Source of the DNA: Chinchilla lanigera
Taxonomy: Eukaryota > Chordata > Mammalia > Rodentia > Chinchillidae
Assembly (NCBI RefSeq): GCF_000276665.1
Contig: NW_004955423.1
Span: forward strand, 2,145,879 to 2,209,878
Direction of reading: 5' to 3'
DNA length: 64,000 nucleotides
Position 1 is the stretch's first letter; every line of letters starts with the position of its first letter. Made by a program: the position numbers and the translations under genes. This document shows positions 53,401 through 64,000 of this stretch, piece after piece. Below the pieces are notes generated by a model that saw only the letters and a program-made list of their open reading frames with translations, did no database searches and was not told the DNA's origin.

Positions 53401-56400
53401 CCCTGGAAAGTAGGGAGCAAAACTGCTCTCAGAGGACCACCAGGGCAATACTGGTAAAAGCATGAGCATAGGAGCTAGGCACACTTAAGTCCTGACTCTG
53501 CCACATTTTAGTTCTTGAACATTGAACATTAAGGATCTGTAAATTGGGGATAACAGCCGTATTCCATGTTGTAGTTAGTATTAAAGAGTAACATAAGCTC
53601 CCTTAACAGAAGTTAGTATTTGCCTTCCTCGTAGCTATTCATCACTCTCCCTTCCCATTAACTAAAGCTGTGGAACATTTATGTAGTGACTGGATATCTT
53701 GCAGCTGATAATTATATTTATAAAATATTTTCACAAAAAATTTTAACTCCAAGGCCAAGTGTGGTTGCACATGCCTATAATCCTAGCAGTGGGGAAGCTG
53801 AGACAGGAGGAGTGCTTTGAGTTTGAGGCCAGCTTGGGTTACATAGCAAGTTCAGGGACAGCCTGAACTGCCTAGTGAGACCCTGCTCAAAAAACAAAAC
53901 AAAAAAATTTTTGACTGCAGTAATACGAAATCTCAAATCTGTCATGCCTCTTATAGTTATTCAGAGGATTTATAGTGAAGAGGGCTGGGGATATAGCTCA
54001 GTGGCATAAGTGCCTGCCTAGCAAGCACAAGGTCCTGAGTTCAATTCCCAGTACCAAAAAAAAGAATCTTCTCGTTTATAGTAAAGAAGTAGGCCTGTGT
54101 AAAAGGAAAGAAGTGTGTAGTTAGAAAAGTACCATATTTCCCTGAAAATTAACTACATTAATAAATTAAATGTTAATTCAATATATTCGTTTTTGCTCCA
54201 AAAGATACAGTAGGGCTTATTTTTAAAAGATGGCTTATTTTTTTCATGTACAGCAGTCCACATTTATTCATTTATTCATGCATAAAAAAATCTATATTAT
54301 TCAGATAGTCATATCTTCTTTTGGAGCATTGTCATAACTCTCCAAACTCTGAATTCTGGCCTGAATTTCTTGCACCTCCATTTCCTGTAGAACCAGTGTC
54401 TCTAGTGTCTTGTGTCCAGCAGTAGAATGCTCCTTAAATGAGTCTTTCTTCTCCATGTGGCCTGCTCATAGTACCTCATTACAGCACGATATATTGAATT
54501 GTGAAGATTCATATTAGACACAGCCACATCCATTCATTATCGAGTCTGCATATTTTTGTGCTTTGTGTCTGTACTCTAGTTGGTTGTTCGGCAATAAGTC
54601 TAGTTCATCTTCTTACCTCTCAACCAAAGGTGCTTGCTTGGGTATTTACAAATACCCAATTATAATATGTATTATCATTTATTTTTAAGTACTAATGTCA
54701 ATATTATTTATATTTTATATTATTTTATAATTTAATATATTCATCATGTGTAGCACCGGACATACTAAATGTGTCTGTCTGGCTGACAATCTTAACTGGG
54801 GCTTATTTTGGGAGTAGGGCTTATATTATGAACACACTGAAAAATTCTGCTAAGGGTTATTTTCAAGTTACGTCTTATTTTCAGGGAAATATGGTAGAAT
54901 CTGAAAGGAACTAATTAAGCTTTTAAAAGTGAATACAGGCTTATTAAATAAGTAATTATGAAAAATAATTTGAAAAAATTACTGATTTATAATATAAATT
55001 CCTTAGTAAAGTTCTAAATATTAGTCAAAACACACAAAATCCGTGAAAAAGAGCATCAGACCTTTGAGGTAAGAATAATTTGTGTACTTAAAATAGTAGA
55101 CATAATTTAGTCTGTATTTATTGGACAGCTCTTTTTTTGTATTCCTTTGTAACAATACCTACTTTTTTACTTACACTGGTAATAAGTTACAATAGTGAAA
55201 ACAAATCCCTGCTCATATAAATGGGCAGAATTTCATACAATATAGTTTTAGTGAATGAAAAGAGATACATATATAATGAATAAGTTATATAGAATGTAAA
55301 AAAGTAATAAATACTCTAGAGAAAAATAAAGCCTGAGGAAGGAGAAAGACTGTCCATGGTGAAAATGCACAGAGACTTGAAGCAAGTAGGAGTATAAACT
55401 ATGGGACTCTCTGAAAGAAGAATGCCAGGCCGAAGAGCTAACTAGCATTTAAAAAATTCAAAGTGATCAACTGAACTATCTCATGAGGTAAAAAAAATCA
55501 TGCTTGTTTTTCTCTTTATTAACCATAATTTAAAAAAAAAATCTGAACAGTTACATATCTAGAGAACAAAATCGGTTTTAGGCCTAACAGCAGTAAAAGA
55601 AGGACTAAAATAAAACAAAAAGTATCCCTTACTTGACTATATAAAATATAAAGATGACCTAGTTGGGCACAGAAATACACAACTGTACTTTCAGCTACCT
55701 GGGGACCTGAGGCAGGAAAATCACTTGAACCCAAGAGTTTGAGACCAGCCTACTCAATATAGTAAGACCCTGTCTCAAAATAAAATCTCAAAAACACCAA
55801 TAATTATATGTCATTAACTCCGTTAATGTTAATATATAGAGAACATGAATATTAATAAGACAAACACTAAAACAAATGAGCAAACTGTGAGCAGACAGTA
55901 TTTCTCTTTTGTGTGAATTATTTGTTCACATACCCTAATACAGTTCTCCAGGAGTTGTTAAGCCTTTTACCTTTACACTACTGTTTTAGAAGTTTGAATG
56001 TTTTTTCTGCAGAGCTATGCCTCAGATTTTTCTGTTTCTCCAAGAAGCCTTACCTTAACTCCTGGAAATCCTGTCCTGCCTTTCCTAGATGCAGGTGACT
56101 CTTCTTCCTCATACTGCACCTTTGTTCCAAGACTAAGATCAGGAGGAGGTATTGTAGGTGCCATGTGGTCATCTAAGATCTTTTTTTTTGAAATAATCAT
56201 CTTAGAATGTAGAATCTGAGAATGGAGATCTTACTTGATGTGTTCTTAACTTTATTTTTAGCACCTAGAATATTATATAGCAAACAGAGCAAATTGTATG
56301 TAGGAGAGAAAACTAATGAAGTCACATCTCCTCCTTTTATATGTTATAATGATTATATTAGAGATTCCCCGAGGAACTTGAAAGGTTCACAAGCATTGCT

Positions 56401-59400
56401 GTCTGTATGAATCAGAAAAACAGAATTATGTTAAGTGCTTACTTGTCTTAAGCAAATTAACTGTCTTGTAAGAAATAGAGAAACTGGACCAGGAATATAG
56501 CTCAGTGGTACACGTGCCTGCCTGACAAGCACAAGGTCCTTAGTTTGATTCCCGGTACCAAAAAAAAGAAGAATAAATAGAGAAATTAGTTGAATCCTGA
56601 GAAAGACTAAGTTACCTGATGAAAGGAAAGATCCTTTTGCCTTTCTTCAATTTTAAAATGTATTAAATGTATTAAACAGTGTTAAAATATTGATATCTGT
56701 TAGGAGCCAACCCTAGAAAGTCAATGGTGAAATATTGTATGTGTCATTTGCTTCCTTTTTCCTGTTTCACAGAAAATTCTATGTTCTTCTGACTTAGAGA
56801 AACATACTGAGAGTCCTGTAGGTGTCAGTGTTTTACTCTAAAATGGTTTTATAGGTCATCATCAAGACTATGGGCTGGAATCTTATTGGTCCTGTTGTTC
56901 GATGCCTTTTATGGAATGATAAAGAAAATGATAAAAGAAAAAATTATTTTCTAATGCTTGATTTACTGGTAAAGGTAAGTTAATAAAACTAGGTTAACTT
57001 TGTCATAACATTCAGTGGTATTACAATTCCTTTTAATGTTTAATTCTTATACTTTGGTAAGAAAATTTTTAGTTCATGAAAATATATGCAGAAGAATACT
57101 CTGGAGAAGAGCTCAGTCTTACTTAATTGAATGGGCAATACCATTGTAATGTTCCACAAATTTTCTTTCTTTCTTTTCTTTTTTGAGCCAGTGTATTGCT
57201 GTATAATTCAGGCTGGCCTTGAACTCACTTTGTAGCCCACACTGGCCTCAAACTCACAGCAATCCTTCTGCCTCAGTCTCCCACGTGCTGGGATTATAGT
57301 CATGTGCCACCACATCTAGCCTTCTCCAGTTTTATATATATAAGAATTACCTAATTTTATGTTTGAACTGCTGATTCAGTTTCCAGGGAGAGATGAAGGA
57401 AACTGTGTTTTAACAAGTAGCTTTGTTGTATAGTCATAGAATTCAGCGTTTATACAGATAGTTCAGTGCCACACTGAGGTTTTTGCAACACTGAACTAAA
57501 GTGAAATGTCAGTGCTCTTTCCTCTGGAAGTTCTAAACCTAGAATGTGAGTGATCACAGTGGAAGTATGAAGAGGAAGTTGAACACAGATCAACTGTTAC
57601 TTAAAACCTTAGAAAGAGACCATTGGTAAAAAGCATAGTAGAGTTTTGTAGATATATAATGGCTGTGTGTAAATATATAATGGCTTGGATAAATTCTGAG
57701 AAAAAACATTGTAGGAAACTGTTTAGAGATCAGTGCAAATGCGCGCGCACGTGCGTACACACACATACACACACCCACACACAACTGAACTTCTAGATAC
57801 GACTTTGAAAGCTTTTAACAAAGAAGGCAAATAAAGCTAGCCATGGTCCTGCCTCAAAGGTCCTGCCTCTTAATACTATTATAATGCACATTTGTAATCT
57901 CAACACTCAGGAGGCTGAGGCAGCCTAAACTACATAGTGAAACCCAGACTCAAAACAAACAAATAAACAAACAAAAAATAAATTTAAGAAGAAGGTAGGG
58001 GCCAGGGATTTAGCTCAGTGACAGAGAGCCTGCCTGGCAAGCATGAGGTCCTGAGTTCAATTCCTGGTACACCCGACCCCAAAATAAAGAAGGGGGCAAA
58101 TAAGCTGGGGAGGTAGCTCAGTGGTAGAAGTGCTTGCCTAGCATGTGTGAGGCCGTGAGTTTAAGCTTCAGCACTCCAAAACCAAAGCAAAACAAAAAAC
58201 AAAGCAGATGAAGTAATAAAATATGGCCAGTCAGAAAAATGTAAAGTTCACAACATACATAGGAGGCTCTGGGCTAGTCTAAATACCCTGGCAATATGGG
58301 ATAGGAAGGCCCACCTGCTTGGTTACTTTTTTCTCGCTGCTGGGACAAAATACCTGACGCCCAAAATGAAGGAAGGAAAGGTTTATTTCGCTTACAGTTC
58401 GTGGAAGTTTCAGTCCGTACTTGGCAGATTATAAGGCAGAGTGACACATGGCAAAGAGCTACAGCTCAGGGCGGCAGAACACAGCTAAGCTGCAAGCATA
58501 CACCAGGGCGGAATGGGGGAGGAATGTCCTCAAGCACTCTTTTCCTCTCCCTTACATATGCAAACTATCCACCCCAGGGCGGGTGTAGCTCTCACACCCA
58601 CAATCATTCAACTCTAATAGCCTGCCCCATGGTCGCATGAGGCTTTGGAGGGGACACACAGACATAAACCATAACATCTGGGTATCTAACTTAGCCTGCA
58701 GAGTAGGTGAAACTCAAAGGGAATTTAAGCTCTGGTGATCAAGTCTTGTCTTCCTGTACTCTGACTTTTCTTTTAAAAAATTATATGAACCATTTTACTG
58801 TTAAACAAAAGAACTATATTTTCTCAGCATGTTTTCTTAAAAATAGTAATCACATGGCCTTAAATAAAACTTGTATTAAACAGGTTCAATTGTGAATATT
58901 TTTATAGTTATGTAATCCAAAGGAATTATTGTTGGGTTTGCTTGAACTGATTGAAGAGCCCTCTGGAAAACAAATATCCCAAACTATTCTTCTTGTACTT
59001 CAGCCATTACAAACAGGTAATGAACATTTTTATATCAAAGTTTTACTCGTTTGTCTTAATGTTTTCCGTAACATGTCAACAGAACACCAAAGTAAAGTTT
59101 ATGACTAATTAGTGAGTACTGTGTATATATTAGTAATAACAGTGCCAGTTTGAATTCTGTGTAGTGTACCTGGCAGAGTGGTTACCCAGTGAATATTTTG
59201 CTGAATGTTGTACTCTTTTTCATGTGCTATGTTGCAACTTACAGCTTTTTTGGTTAACCCTCCTATCTGCAGTTTATATTTAAAATTTTCCTTCTAAGCA
59301 TATTTAAAAGGTTACTTCTGTAGTGTGTGTAATATTCAGTCTGATAGCCTCCTATATGCTGATTAAGAAGAGTATCAAGCAGGGTACTGCCCAGCCTCTA

Positions 59401-61624
59401 CATTGGGAGATGGGATTGAGAGTAGTGAAAGTACATATGATGAATGAAGTTAGGAGATACATGGGATTAAGGCACAGTGGCAGAGTATAGTAATATTGGT
59501 AAGTAATAAGTCTTGGCAATAAAGATGGACAATATTTATCCATGGGTAGAGGCTAATTTTCATTTAAGGAAATATGCATATCTCAGACTGATAGAGGGAC
59601 TCAGAATTAGAAATTACAATGAATTCATTTTAAATATGAATGCTTACAAGCTTTGTGCCACTTAAAATATTCAAAAGCTTATGGAGAATAAAACCTAATA
59701 ATACTGCCACCCATTTGTACAATGCCTTATAGTTTACCACTTACATTTTATGCTTATAGCCAAAAAATATGAAAGGAATGTGTTTGTGCTTTAAGTATAT
59801 AACCAGTTATAAATACATATAAACAAGGTTTCATAGCTTCTGTTGTAAGATGGCTCATTCATTTCTGCACCACCAAGAAGGAAAAACACTCTCAAGCTGT
59901 GTCATCCCCTTCAGAGTTGTTAAAATGTGAGGGAAAAATGTGTCATATAATTCTACATGCTGAATTTTTTGTCCTACATTTAGCAAATTTGATGAAGCTC
60001 CCTCAAGTAATAATTTGGTCTGTGTTTTAGTGATTCAGAAACTTCCTAATAACAAGGCATATTCAGTTGGATTAGCATTGTCTACCCTTTGGAGTCAACT
60101 GGCGCTTCTTCCTGTTCCTTACTCAAAAGAACAAATACAAATGGATGACTATGGCCTTTGTCAATGTTGCGAGGCCTTAATAGAGTTCACTAAACCTTTT
60201 GTGGAAGAAGCTATTGATAATAAAGAAAACAAGGAAAATGAAAACAAAAAATTAAAGGATGAGTTACTGAAATTGTAAGTATATTTTAAAGAACACCTCA
60301 CAATGTAGTTAAGTAATTGGTAGTTCAGTTATTTTGTTTGTTATCTGTTTGCCATGCAAATTAGTTCAAACTTTGAATTTTAGAAGACTGTGTTGCAAGC
60401 TGATATAGAACAGGCTTTTAATGAGGAATTGACAGTTTTAAAAATTAGAAAAGCAAACCCACTCATTTAATTTACTTTATGTAAGTTACCTACAAATTCT
60501 TTTATATATTGCATTTCCCCACCATAGGAAGTGACTATTGGAAGTGGGAGAAATAGAAACATGTAATTCAAAGAACCTATTCTGTGGCAAAATTGTGTTT
60601 TTATTGTTCTTTTGAAAACAGCGGAAGGGTCACCACACAATTGAACATCCAGCACAAAAACAGCAGAGAACTCATTCAGTAGCGTTCGCTCCAGAGGTAC
60701 CATGGACTAAACATACTAAACATACACTGTTCACTCTGTCAAGCACTTGACAGTGGATTGTCCAAATTAAGATGTGCTTTAAGTATAAAATACCCTCTAG
60801 ACTTGATTTTTAGAAAACGGTAAAATACATCATGTTGAAATAGTTTAGCTATATTGTGTTAAAATAAATTATGAAAAATAATTTTTCCTGTTTACTTTTT
60901 TCATATAATTACTAAGAAATCTTAAATATGGAGCTTGCATTATATATCTGTTGGGCAATGCTGGACTAGATTATTGAGTTACCTGGACTAGTAACTTTTA
61001 ATTTTGGAGACTAAAGCTATTGTTAACTTTCAATATTGTCAGGTTAGGACATTTCCATCTTTAGTTTTATAGGCATTGAATTACTGGTGCATATCTCAGT
61101 CCATTTGTGCTGTTGTAATAGAATACCTGAGGCTGGGTAATTTATAATGAATGGAAATGTATTGGCTGACAGTTGTAGAGAATGAGAAATCTAAGATGAA
61201 TGCTACCATGTGGTGAAGGCCTTTCTGTGTCATCACATGGCAGAATGTCGAATGGTAGACACACACAAGGAGAGGCAAATTCATTCTTTTATAACAGCAT
61301 TAATTCCTCCCGTGAAGGTGGAGCCCACCTGGCCTAGTCACCTGTCAAAGATCCTGCCTATTACTATTACAGTGGCAACTTAATTTCAACATGAGTTTTG
61401 GAGGGGATAAACATTCAAACCAGTAGTACTGATTTTGTTTTTTAATGTAATATTATGTATGCAGACTACGGATTTTATACTTGGGAAGTGTTGGATTCAC
61501 AGTTACCTATTTCTTACGTCTTAGTTGTTTTAAAAGCTTGAAATGCCCTTTGCTGACAGCACAATTCCTTGAACAATCTGAAGCAGGAAATGATCCCTTA
61601 CGGTATTTTGCATCTGAAATAATA
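50415..61624 (+). CDS. GLMN: GLMN, glomulin (3'-incomplete in window)
   Basis: Glomulin binds the RING protein RBX1 and blocks E2 recruitment to cullin-RING ligases. Human loss-of-function variants cause glomuvenous malformations. Coding exons: join(50415-50453, 51081-51206, 56855-56974, 58908-59016, 60031-60274, 61525-61624), 738 nt, 246 codons, phase-consistent with AG/GT borders. The product follows human GLMN (594 residues) through its first ~41%, with the helical-repeat N-terminal region (LLGLLELIEEPSGKQISQ; CFKSLKCPLLTAQF). One residue is absent near the end of exon 7 (SEAGNDP where human has one more). The RBX1-binding C-terminal half lies beyond the right edge. No stops or frameshifts seen. 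Confidence 0.95.
50578..50745 (-). mobile_element. B1 SINE, left arm of an inverted pair
   Basis: Reverse B1 from 'gaaatagaatctctctatgc' to 'aggcaccaaaacaggc'. Confidence 0.83.
50768..50885 (+). mobile_element. B1 SINE, right arm of an inverted pair
   Basis: Sense B1 ('ctggtgtggtcgggcacacc'), about 25 bp from the opposite-strand copy. Confidence 0.8.
51057..51080 (+). promoter_or_regulatory. GLMN: (TG)8-T3 tract at the GLMN exon 3 acceptor
   Basis: Eight TG units are followed directly by TTTACCAG, so UG repeats replace most of the polypyrimidine tract of this 3' splice site. UG repeats bind TDP-43/CELF-type proteins and can weaken exon inclusion. Confidence 0.8.
51081..51206 (+). CDS. GLMN: GLMN coding exon 3
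   Basis: 126 nt, 42 whole codons: QILDEDDFKEEDFSLFQLAG then QKCIEEGHIDQLLEITQNEK and NK. Donor AAG|GTAAGT. In frame, so skipping would delete 42 residues without a frameshift. Confidence 0.96.
51207..52278 (+). other. GLMN intron 3 sequence with an old ID-like SINE
   Basis: Mostly unique. 51885-51955 is a diverged reverse ID ('gtgatggaatgcagggcagc', 'ctttaccactgagcttgaca'). Confidence 0.45.
52279..52555. mobile_element. Old B1 split by a younger reverse B1
   Basis: The outer sense B1 has halves 'tctgtaattccagcttcttg' (about 52288) and 'cagcctgcgcaacatagtga' (about 52509). Between them lies a reverse B1 (about 52323-52490) with poly-T and an imperfect duplication of 'gagagcactttt' type. Confidence 0.75.
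52556..53249. other. Intronic sequence without recognised elements
   Basis: GLMN intron 3; nothing convincing apart from purine-rich stretches. Confidence 0.35.
53250..53455 (-). mobile_element. MER20-like hAT-Charlie relic
   Basis: Contains 'cctgcgggttgcagggtcct' and 'ccttgccagatgtcccctgg', matching the recalled MER20 consensus complement. Confidence 0.6.
53458..53610 (+). repeat. MIR SINE relic
   Basis: 'ttaagtcctgactctgccac' followed by 'gatctgtaaattggggataa'. Confidence 0.6.
53750..53915 (+). mobile_element. B1 SINE
   Basis: Sense B1 with internal duplication. Confidence 0.87.
53983..54065 (+). mobile_element. ID SINE
   Basis: 'gggctggggatatagctcag' to 'gttcaattcccagtaccaaa'. Confidence 0.9.
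54130..54896. mobile_element. DNA transposon fossil with perfect 20-bp terminal inverted repeats
   Basis: 54130-54149 (TACCATATTTCCCTGAAAAT) and 54877-54896 are exact inverted copies, bounded by TA. Subterminal repeats 'gggcttattt' recur at both ends. On the minus strand the interior ends with an 'aataaatg' signal near the left TIR, suggesting a deleted transposase gene on that strand. Family not identified; TA ends favour Tc1/mariner. Confidence 0.75.
54897..55654. other. Intronic sequence without recognised elements
   Basis: GLMN intron 3; AT-rich, nothing identified. Confidence 0.35.
55655..55800 (+). mobile_element. Old B1-related SINE
   Basis: 'gttgggcacagaaatacaca' to 'agaccctgtctcaaaataaa', no internal duplication, 'ccaagagtttgagaccagcc' Alu-like middle. 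Confidence 0.65.
56488..56572 (+). mobile_element. ID SINE
   Basis: 'ggaatatagctcagtggtac' to 'ttgattcccggtaccaaaaa'. Confidence 0.87.
56855..56974 (+). CDS. GLMN: GLMN coding exon 4
   Basis: 120 nt, 40 whole codons: VIIKTMGWNLIGPVVRCLLW then NDKENDKRKNYFLMLDLLVK. Acceptor TTATAG, donor AAAG|GTAAGT. Confidence 0.95.
57170..57325 (-). mobile_element. B1 SINE
   Basis: Reverse B1 with internal duplication ('actttgtagcccacactggc'). Confidence 0.86.
57736..57784. repeat. CG/CA alternating microsatellite
   Basis: 'gcgcgcgcacgtgcgtacac' followed by (AC)n. Purine-pyrimidine alternation, Z-DNA-prone. Confidence 0.9.
57880..57985 (+). mobile_element. Internally deleted B1 SINE
   Basis: B1 start and end joined at 'gaggctgaggcagcctaaac'. 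Confidence 0.75.
57997..58085 (+). mobile_element. ID SINE
   Basis: 'ggggccagggatttagctca' to 'caattcctggtacacc'. Confidence 0.9.
58103..58195 (+). mobile_element. Old ID-like SINE
   Basis: 'agctggggaggtagctcagt', 'gtgcttgcctagcatgtgtg'. Third SINE in a row in the same orientation. Confidence 0.75.
58317..58676 (-). mobile_element. MaLR/ORR1-like LTR
   Basis: On the minus strand it starts TGTTATGGTTTATGTCTG and carries 'tcccctccaaagcctcatgc', a MaLR LTR 5' signature. Confidence 0.65.
58908..59016 (+). CDS. GLMN: GLMN coding exon 5
   Basis: 109 nt: LCNPKELLLGLLELIEEP then SGKQISQTILLVLQPLQT plus the first base of Val132. Acceptor TTATAG, donor AG|GTAATG. Confidence 0.95.
59017..60030. other. 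GLMN intron 5
   Basis: About 1 kb; no SINE, LINE or exon recognised. Confidence 0.4.
60031..60274 (+). CDS. GLMN: GLMN coding exon 6
   Basis: 244 nt. Completes Val132, then IQKLPNNKAYSVGLALSTLW, SQLALLPVPYSKEQIQMDDY and so on to Lys212 plus two bases of Phe213. A charged run (DNKENKENENKKLKDELLK) sits near the end. Acceptor GTTTTAG, donor TT|GTAAGT. Confidence 0.96.
60275..61091. other. GLMN intron 6, first part
   Basis: Unique AT-rich sequence; nothing identified. Confidence 0.35.
61092..61425 (-). mobile_element. MaLR (MST/MLT1-like) solo LTR
   Basis: Plus strand runs from 'cagtccatttgtgctgttgt' to 'tttggaggggataaacattc', the complement of a MaLR LTR. Confidence 0.7.
61525..61624 (+). 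CDS. GLMN: GLMN coding exon 7
   Basis: 100 nt. Completes Phe213, then CFKSLKCPLLTAQFLEQS, EAGNDPLRYFASEII. Acceptor GTCTTAG, donor ATA|GTAAGT, phase 0. The next GLMN exon was not found before 64000. Confidence 0.95.
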
Positions 61625-62300
61625 GTAAGTACAGCTAAATTTAATCTTCTACAAATTCATTATAACCTTAAATGTTACCCTGTTATTTCTCAAATACTCA
61701 TGTATTTTGTGTGGGCATGTAAATTGATAACTTATTAGTAAAACAATATGTGGTTTTTGTTCAACAGAGATAAACAAAAAGATGGAAAATAAGATAGCAA
61801 AAATTTCATTATTTAAAGACAAATACTATTAATACCTTCCAGATTTCATACCGTAAGGTAAAAAATAAGTAAACCTTGTAAGTTGGGGACCATCTATATA
61901 TCTAATACCCCAAAGGAACAGGTTTTTAAGAAGTGCTTTAATAAAAGAAAATGAGATCACCAGAATAGGTAGATCAGTATAAGAAAAGAGCTTTGGAATG
62001 AACTCTAGAAACTGTCAGTACTAAATAGGATCCCCCCCAAAGAGACCAAGGAAAAGAGTCAAAGAAGTGGTAAAAATAGCACAGAAATTAGAGTAGTAAA
62101 GTTTCAGGAAGAAAGAAATAATCAGTATTGTTAAATGTAGCAAAAAAAGCCCATGAAGTAAAAGTTATAAGCACCCACTAAATTTAGGAAGATGGCATTG
62201 ATAATCTTAGCAAGACTGGTTTGAGTGCAGTGATAGAGATGAGTGAATGAAAGAATGACACAGAAAAAGGAGATGAATGGTGTACACACACACGCGCGCG
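61625..62300. other. GLMN intron 7, first part
   Basis: Unique AT-rich sequence; nothing identified. Confidence 0.35.
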
Positions 62301-62302
62301 CT

Positions 62303-62490
62303 GCTACCGGCAGTGGGGATTGAACGTAGAGCCTTACACGTGCTAGGCAAGCTCTGTACAGCTGAGCTATATCCCAAGTCTTTTATTGGAGATAGGGTCC
62401 CACTAAGTTGTCCAGGCCTCATAACTTGTGATCTTGCTGCCTCACCCTCCTGAGTAGCTAGGATTACAGACTGTGCTACTCTTCCTGGTT
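62303..62490 (-). mobile_element. B1-ID dimeric SINE (B1-dID type)
   Basis: An ID complement ('ggggattgaacgtagagcct' to 'gagctatatcccaagtc') is followed by a B1 complement ('ggagatagggtcccactaag' to 'tgctactcttcctggtt'), i.e. B1 then ID on the minus strand. Confidence 0.7.
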
Positions 62491-62534
62491 TGTATATACT
62501 ATTCTTTAAAAGAGTTTGGATGAAATCCAAGTTT

Positions 62535-62655
62535 TTGGGAGACTAAGATAGGAAGATTGTGATCTTGAGGCCAGCCAGAACTGTCTAGCAAGTTCAAGCC
62601 CAGTCTGGACTACATAGTGAGACCTCATCTCAAAAAGCAAAAGCAAAATAAAATG
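62535..62655 (+). mobile_element. 5'-truncated B1 SINE
   Basis: Starts in the B1 middle ('tttttgggagactaagatag') and keeps the internal duplication. Confidence 0.75.
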
Positions 62656-62871
62656 AAAATTTGGATGAGTGAAAAGGAGACTGGCTATAGCCAGAAAACA
62701 TGGGCCAACAGGAGCAGCATAATGTGAGAGGTGAGGAAACTTGAGCATATTTATAGGCTGATGTATAAACTATTAGAGGAGAAAAGTGAAGTATTTATGG
62801 GATAACTGACACATAGTAATGTAGCCCAAGAGCAGACAGTTGGGCATAGGATCAAGGAATAAGAGGAGAAG

Positions 62872-63045
62872 CCCAGCGCATTGGTCCACCCTATAATCCC
62901 AGCACTGAAGAAGGCTGGGACAGGAGGACTGCAAGTTCAAGTCCCACCTAGACAATTTAGCAAGACCCTATCTCAGAATTTGAAAAGGCTGGAGATGTAT
63001 CTCAGTGGTAGAGCATCCTAGGTTCAAACCCAGTAGCACATATAG
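62872..63045 (+). mobile_element. B1-ID dimeric SINE (B1-dID type)
   Basis: B1 monomer to 'aagaccctatctcagaattt', then ID monomer 'ggctggagatgtatctcagt' to 'ggttcaaacccagtagcac'. Confidence 0.7.
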
Positions 63046-63754
63046 AGAATGAAAAGATAGGAGTGAGGATTAAGTAAGTCTTCAGGAAACTGGGAAAACT
63101 TTAGAGTACTGAGGGGAAAGGAAGGAGATGGTAGAAGACTGTGTGTTAGTAGTATTAGCATTTGACTGTGGCTAGAGACCATAGCTGTAGCAATCTCAGA
63201 TATTCACAGCAGCACTGTAAAACCTAGTTAGGTACAATGAGTTTTTAAGAGGTGTCCTTTCCTCTGGGGAAACACAAACAAAAACAAAACACATTGAAAC
63301 AAATCACATTGACTGAACAAATGGAGCTTCATGATTAAGGGGACATTTAGAATCTGAGTACAATATACTTTTTGTCTTGAAGTTGTAACAAGGATGTATG
63401 GCTTTGAAAATCAGTGTAACAGTGTCTATTTAGCAGTGGGTTACTGAATAGCAGTCTGTTATCTCTGAAGATGGCTTTCCATGGTTCCTTTTTGTGTTCT
63501 GAAATAACTGACAGGACCATCTGAGATCAGCAGATTTCTACTCCCTAAAATTGGGAAAGTATTATTTGGCTTTATAATTCTCTGCAGTGTCAGGCCTCGT
63601 ACCTACAACTGAAGTGTTAACTGAGTAAAAAAGTGAATATGTAGAAGGTCAGTGTTCATTCTGCTTTACCTATTGCTGTATTCATTTCCTTTTAACTTTT
63701 GTAGGGTAGTTTGTTAGGACCTTAAAACTTTCTGGAGCTACTCAATAAATATTT
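63046..63754. other. GLMN intron 7, unique part
   Basis: Nothing recognised; no exon in phase with GLMN exon 7. Confidence 0.35.
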
Positions 63755-63850
63755 GATATAAGTATTCTGTCGTTTTCTGGATAAGGGAACTGAGGCTTAG
63801 AGAGATTAAGTAACTCATCCAGCTAGAAAGTAGTAGAGCCAAAACTCAAA
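63755..63850 (-). repeat. MIR SINE relic
   Basis: 'ggataagggaactgaggctt' and 'agagattaagtaactcatcc', MIR complement. Confidence 0.65.
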
Positions 63851-63865
63851 AGTCATTTCCAGTGA

Positions 63866-63985
63866 GCCAGGTATAGTGGCACGTACTGGTAATCCTAGCT
63901 GCCTAACAGATTGAAGCAGGAGAATCACAGGTTCAGGGCCAGCCTTGACAACACAGTGAGACTCTGAGTCCCCCTCTTCCCCAAA
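63866..63985 (+). mobile_element. Old B1-related SINE
   Basis: 'gccaggtatagtggcacgta' to 'acacagtgagactctgagtc', no internal duplication. Confidence 0.65.
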
Positions 63986-64000
63986 TTGTTTTAATTCCAG

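Noticed and set aside
63980..64000. Terminal '...ttttaattccag' as the acceptor of the next GLMN exon
   Set aside because: The window ends at the AG, so no exon sequence is available to test it.

Overview
The window is mammalian nuclear DNA from a rodent. The evidence is the interspersed-repeat set: tRNA-Ala-derived ID elements, B1 (7SL-derived) elements with an internal duplication, B1-ID dimers (B1-dID type), rodent-like L1, MaLR LTRs, and old MIR, L2, MER5 and Tigger relics. The ID and B1 sequences do not look like mouse, rat or squirrel copies. A beaver-like (castorimorph) rodent is my guess, from memory only.

Two protein-coding genes lie head to head. RPAP2 (RNA polymerase II-associated protein 2, Rtr1-type) runs on the minus strand from its ATG at 49423 leftward. 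Ten coding exons are present (49423 to 6552), giving 534 complete codons; the C-terminal end lies off the left edge. GLMN (glomulin) runs on the plus strand from a probable non-coding first exon near 49590-49638. Six coding exons are present (50415 to 61624), giving 246 codons; the rest lies off the right edge. All exon junctions used here have AG/GT borders and consistent phase. The genes share a CpG-island promoter (about 48980-49960) holding six GC boxes at an exact 21-bp period.

Everything else is intron or repeat. 1-6551: L2, B1, ID, MER5A-like and MaLR LTR relics. 6633-10191: B1 and ID insertions. 10275-23089: a full-length broken L1 (11286-17634) nested in an older L1, then B1-ID dimers and a long Tigger1-like transposon fossil. 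24006-37513: two opposed mariner transposase remnants around a B1, a poly(A)-tailed insert carrying a retroviral-protease fragment, an L1 3' end, a 23-bp-TIR MITE and a tRNA-Asp/ID composite retroposon. 37603-48491: more L1, B1 and ID, a small retrocopy and a solo LTR interrupted by an ID. 49639-64000: GLMN introns with B1 and ID copies, a TIR transposon and MaLR LTRs.

RPAP2 acts on RNA polymerase II (C-terminal-domain phosphate handling and nuclear import). Glomulin binds RBX1 and restrains cullin-RING ubiquitin ligases. They share a promoter but no known direct pathway. Gene names rest on protein similarity recalled from the human orthologues; repeat names rest on recalled consensus sequences and were not checked against a library.
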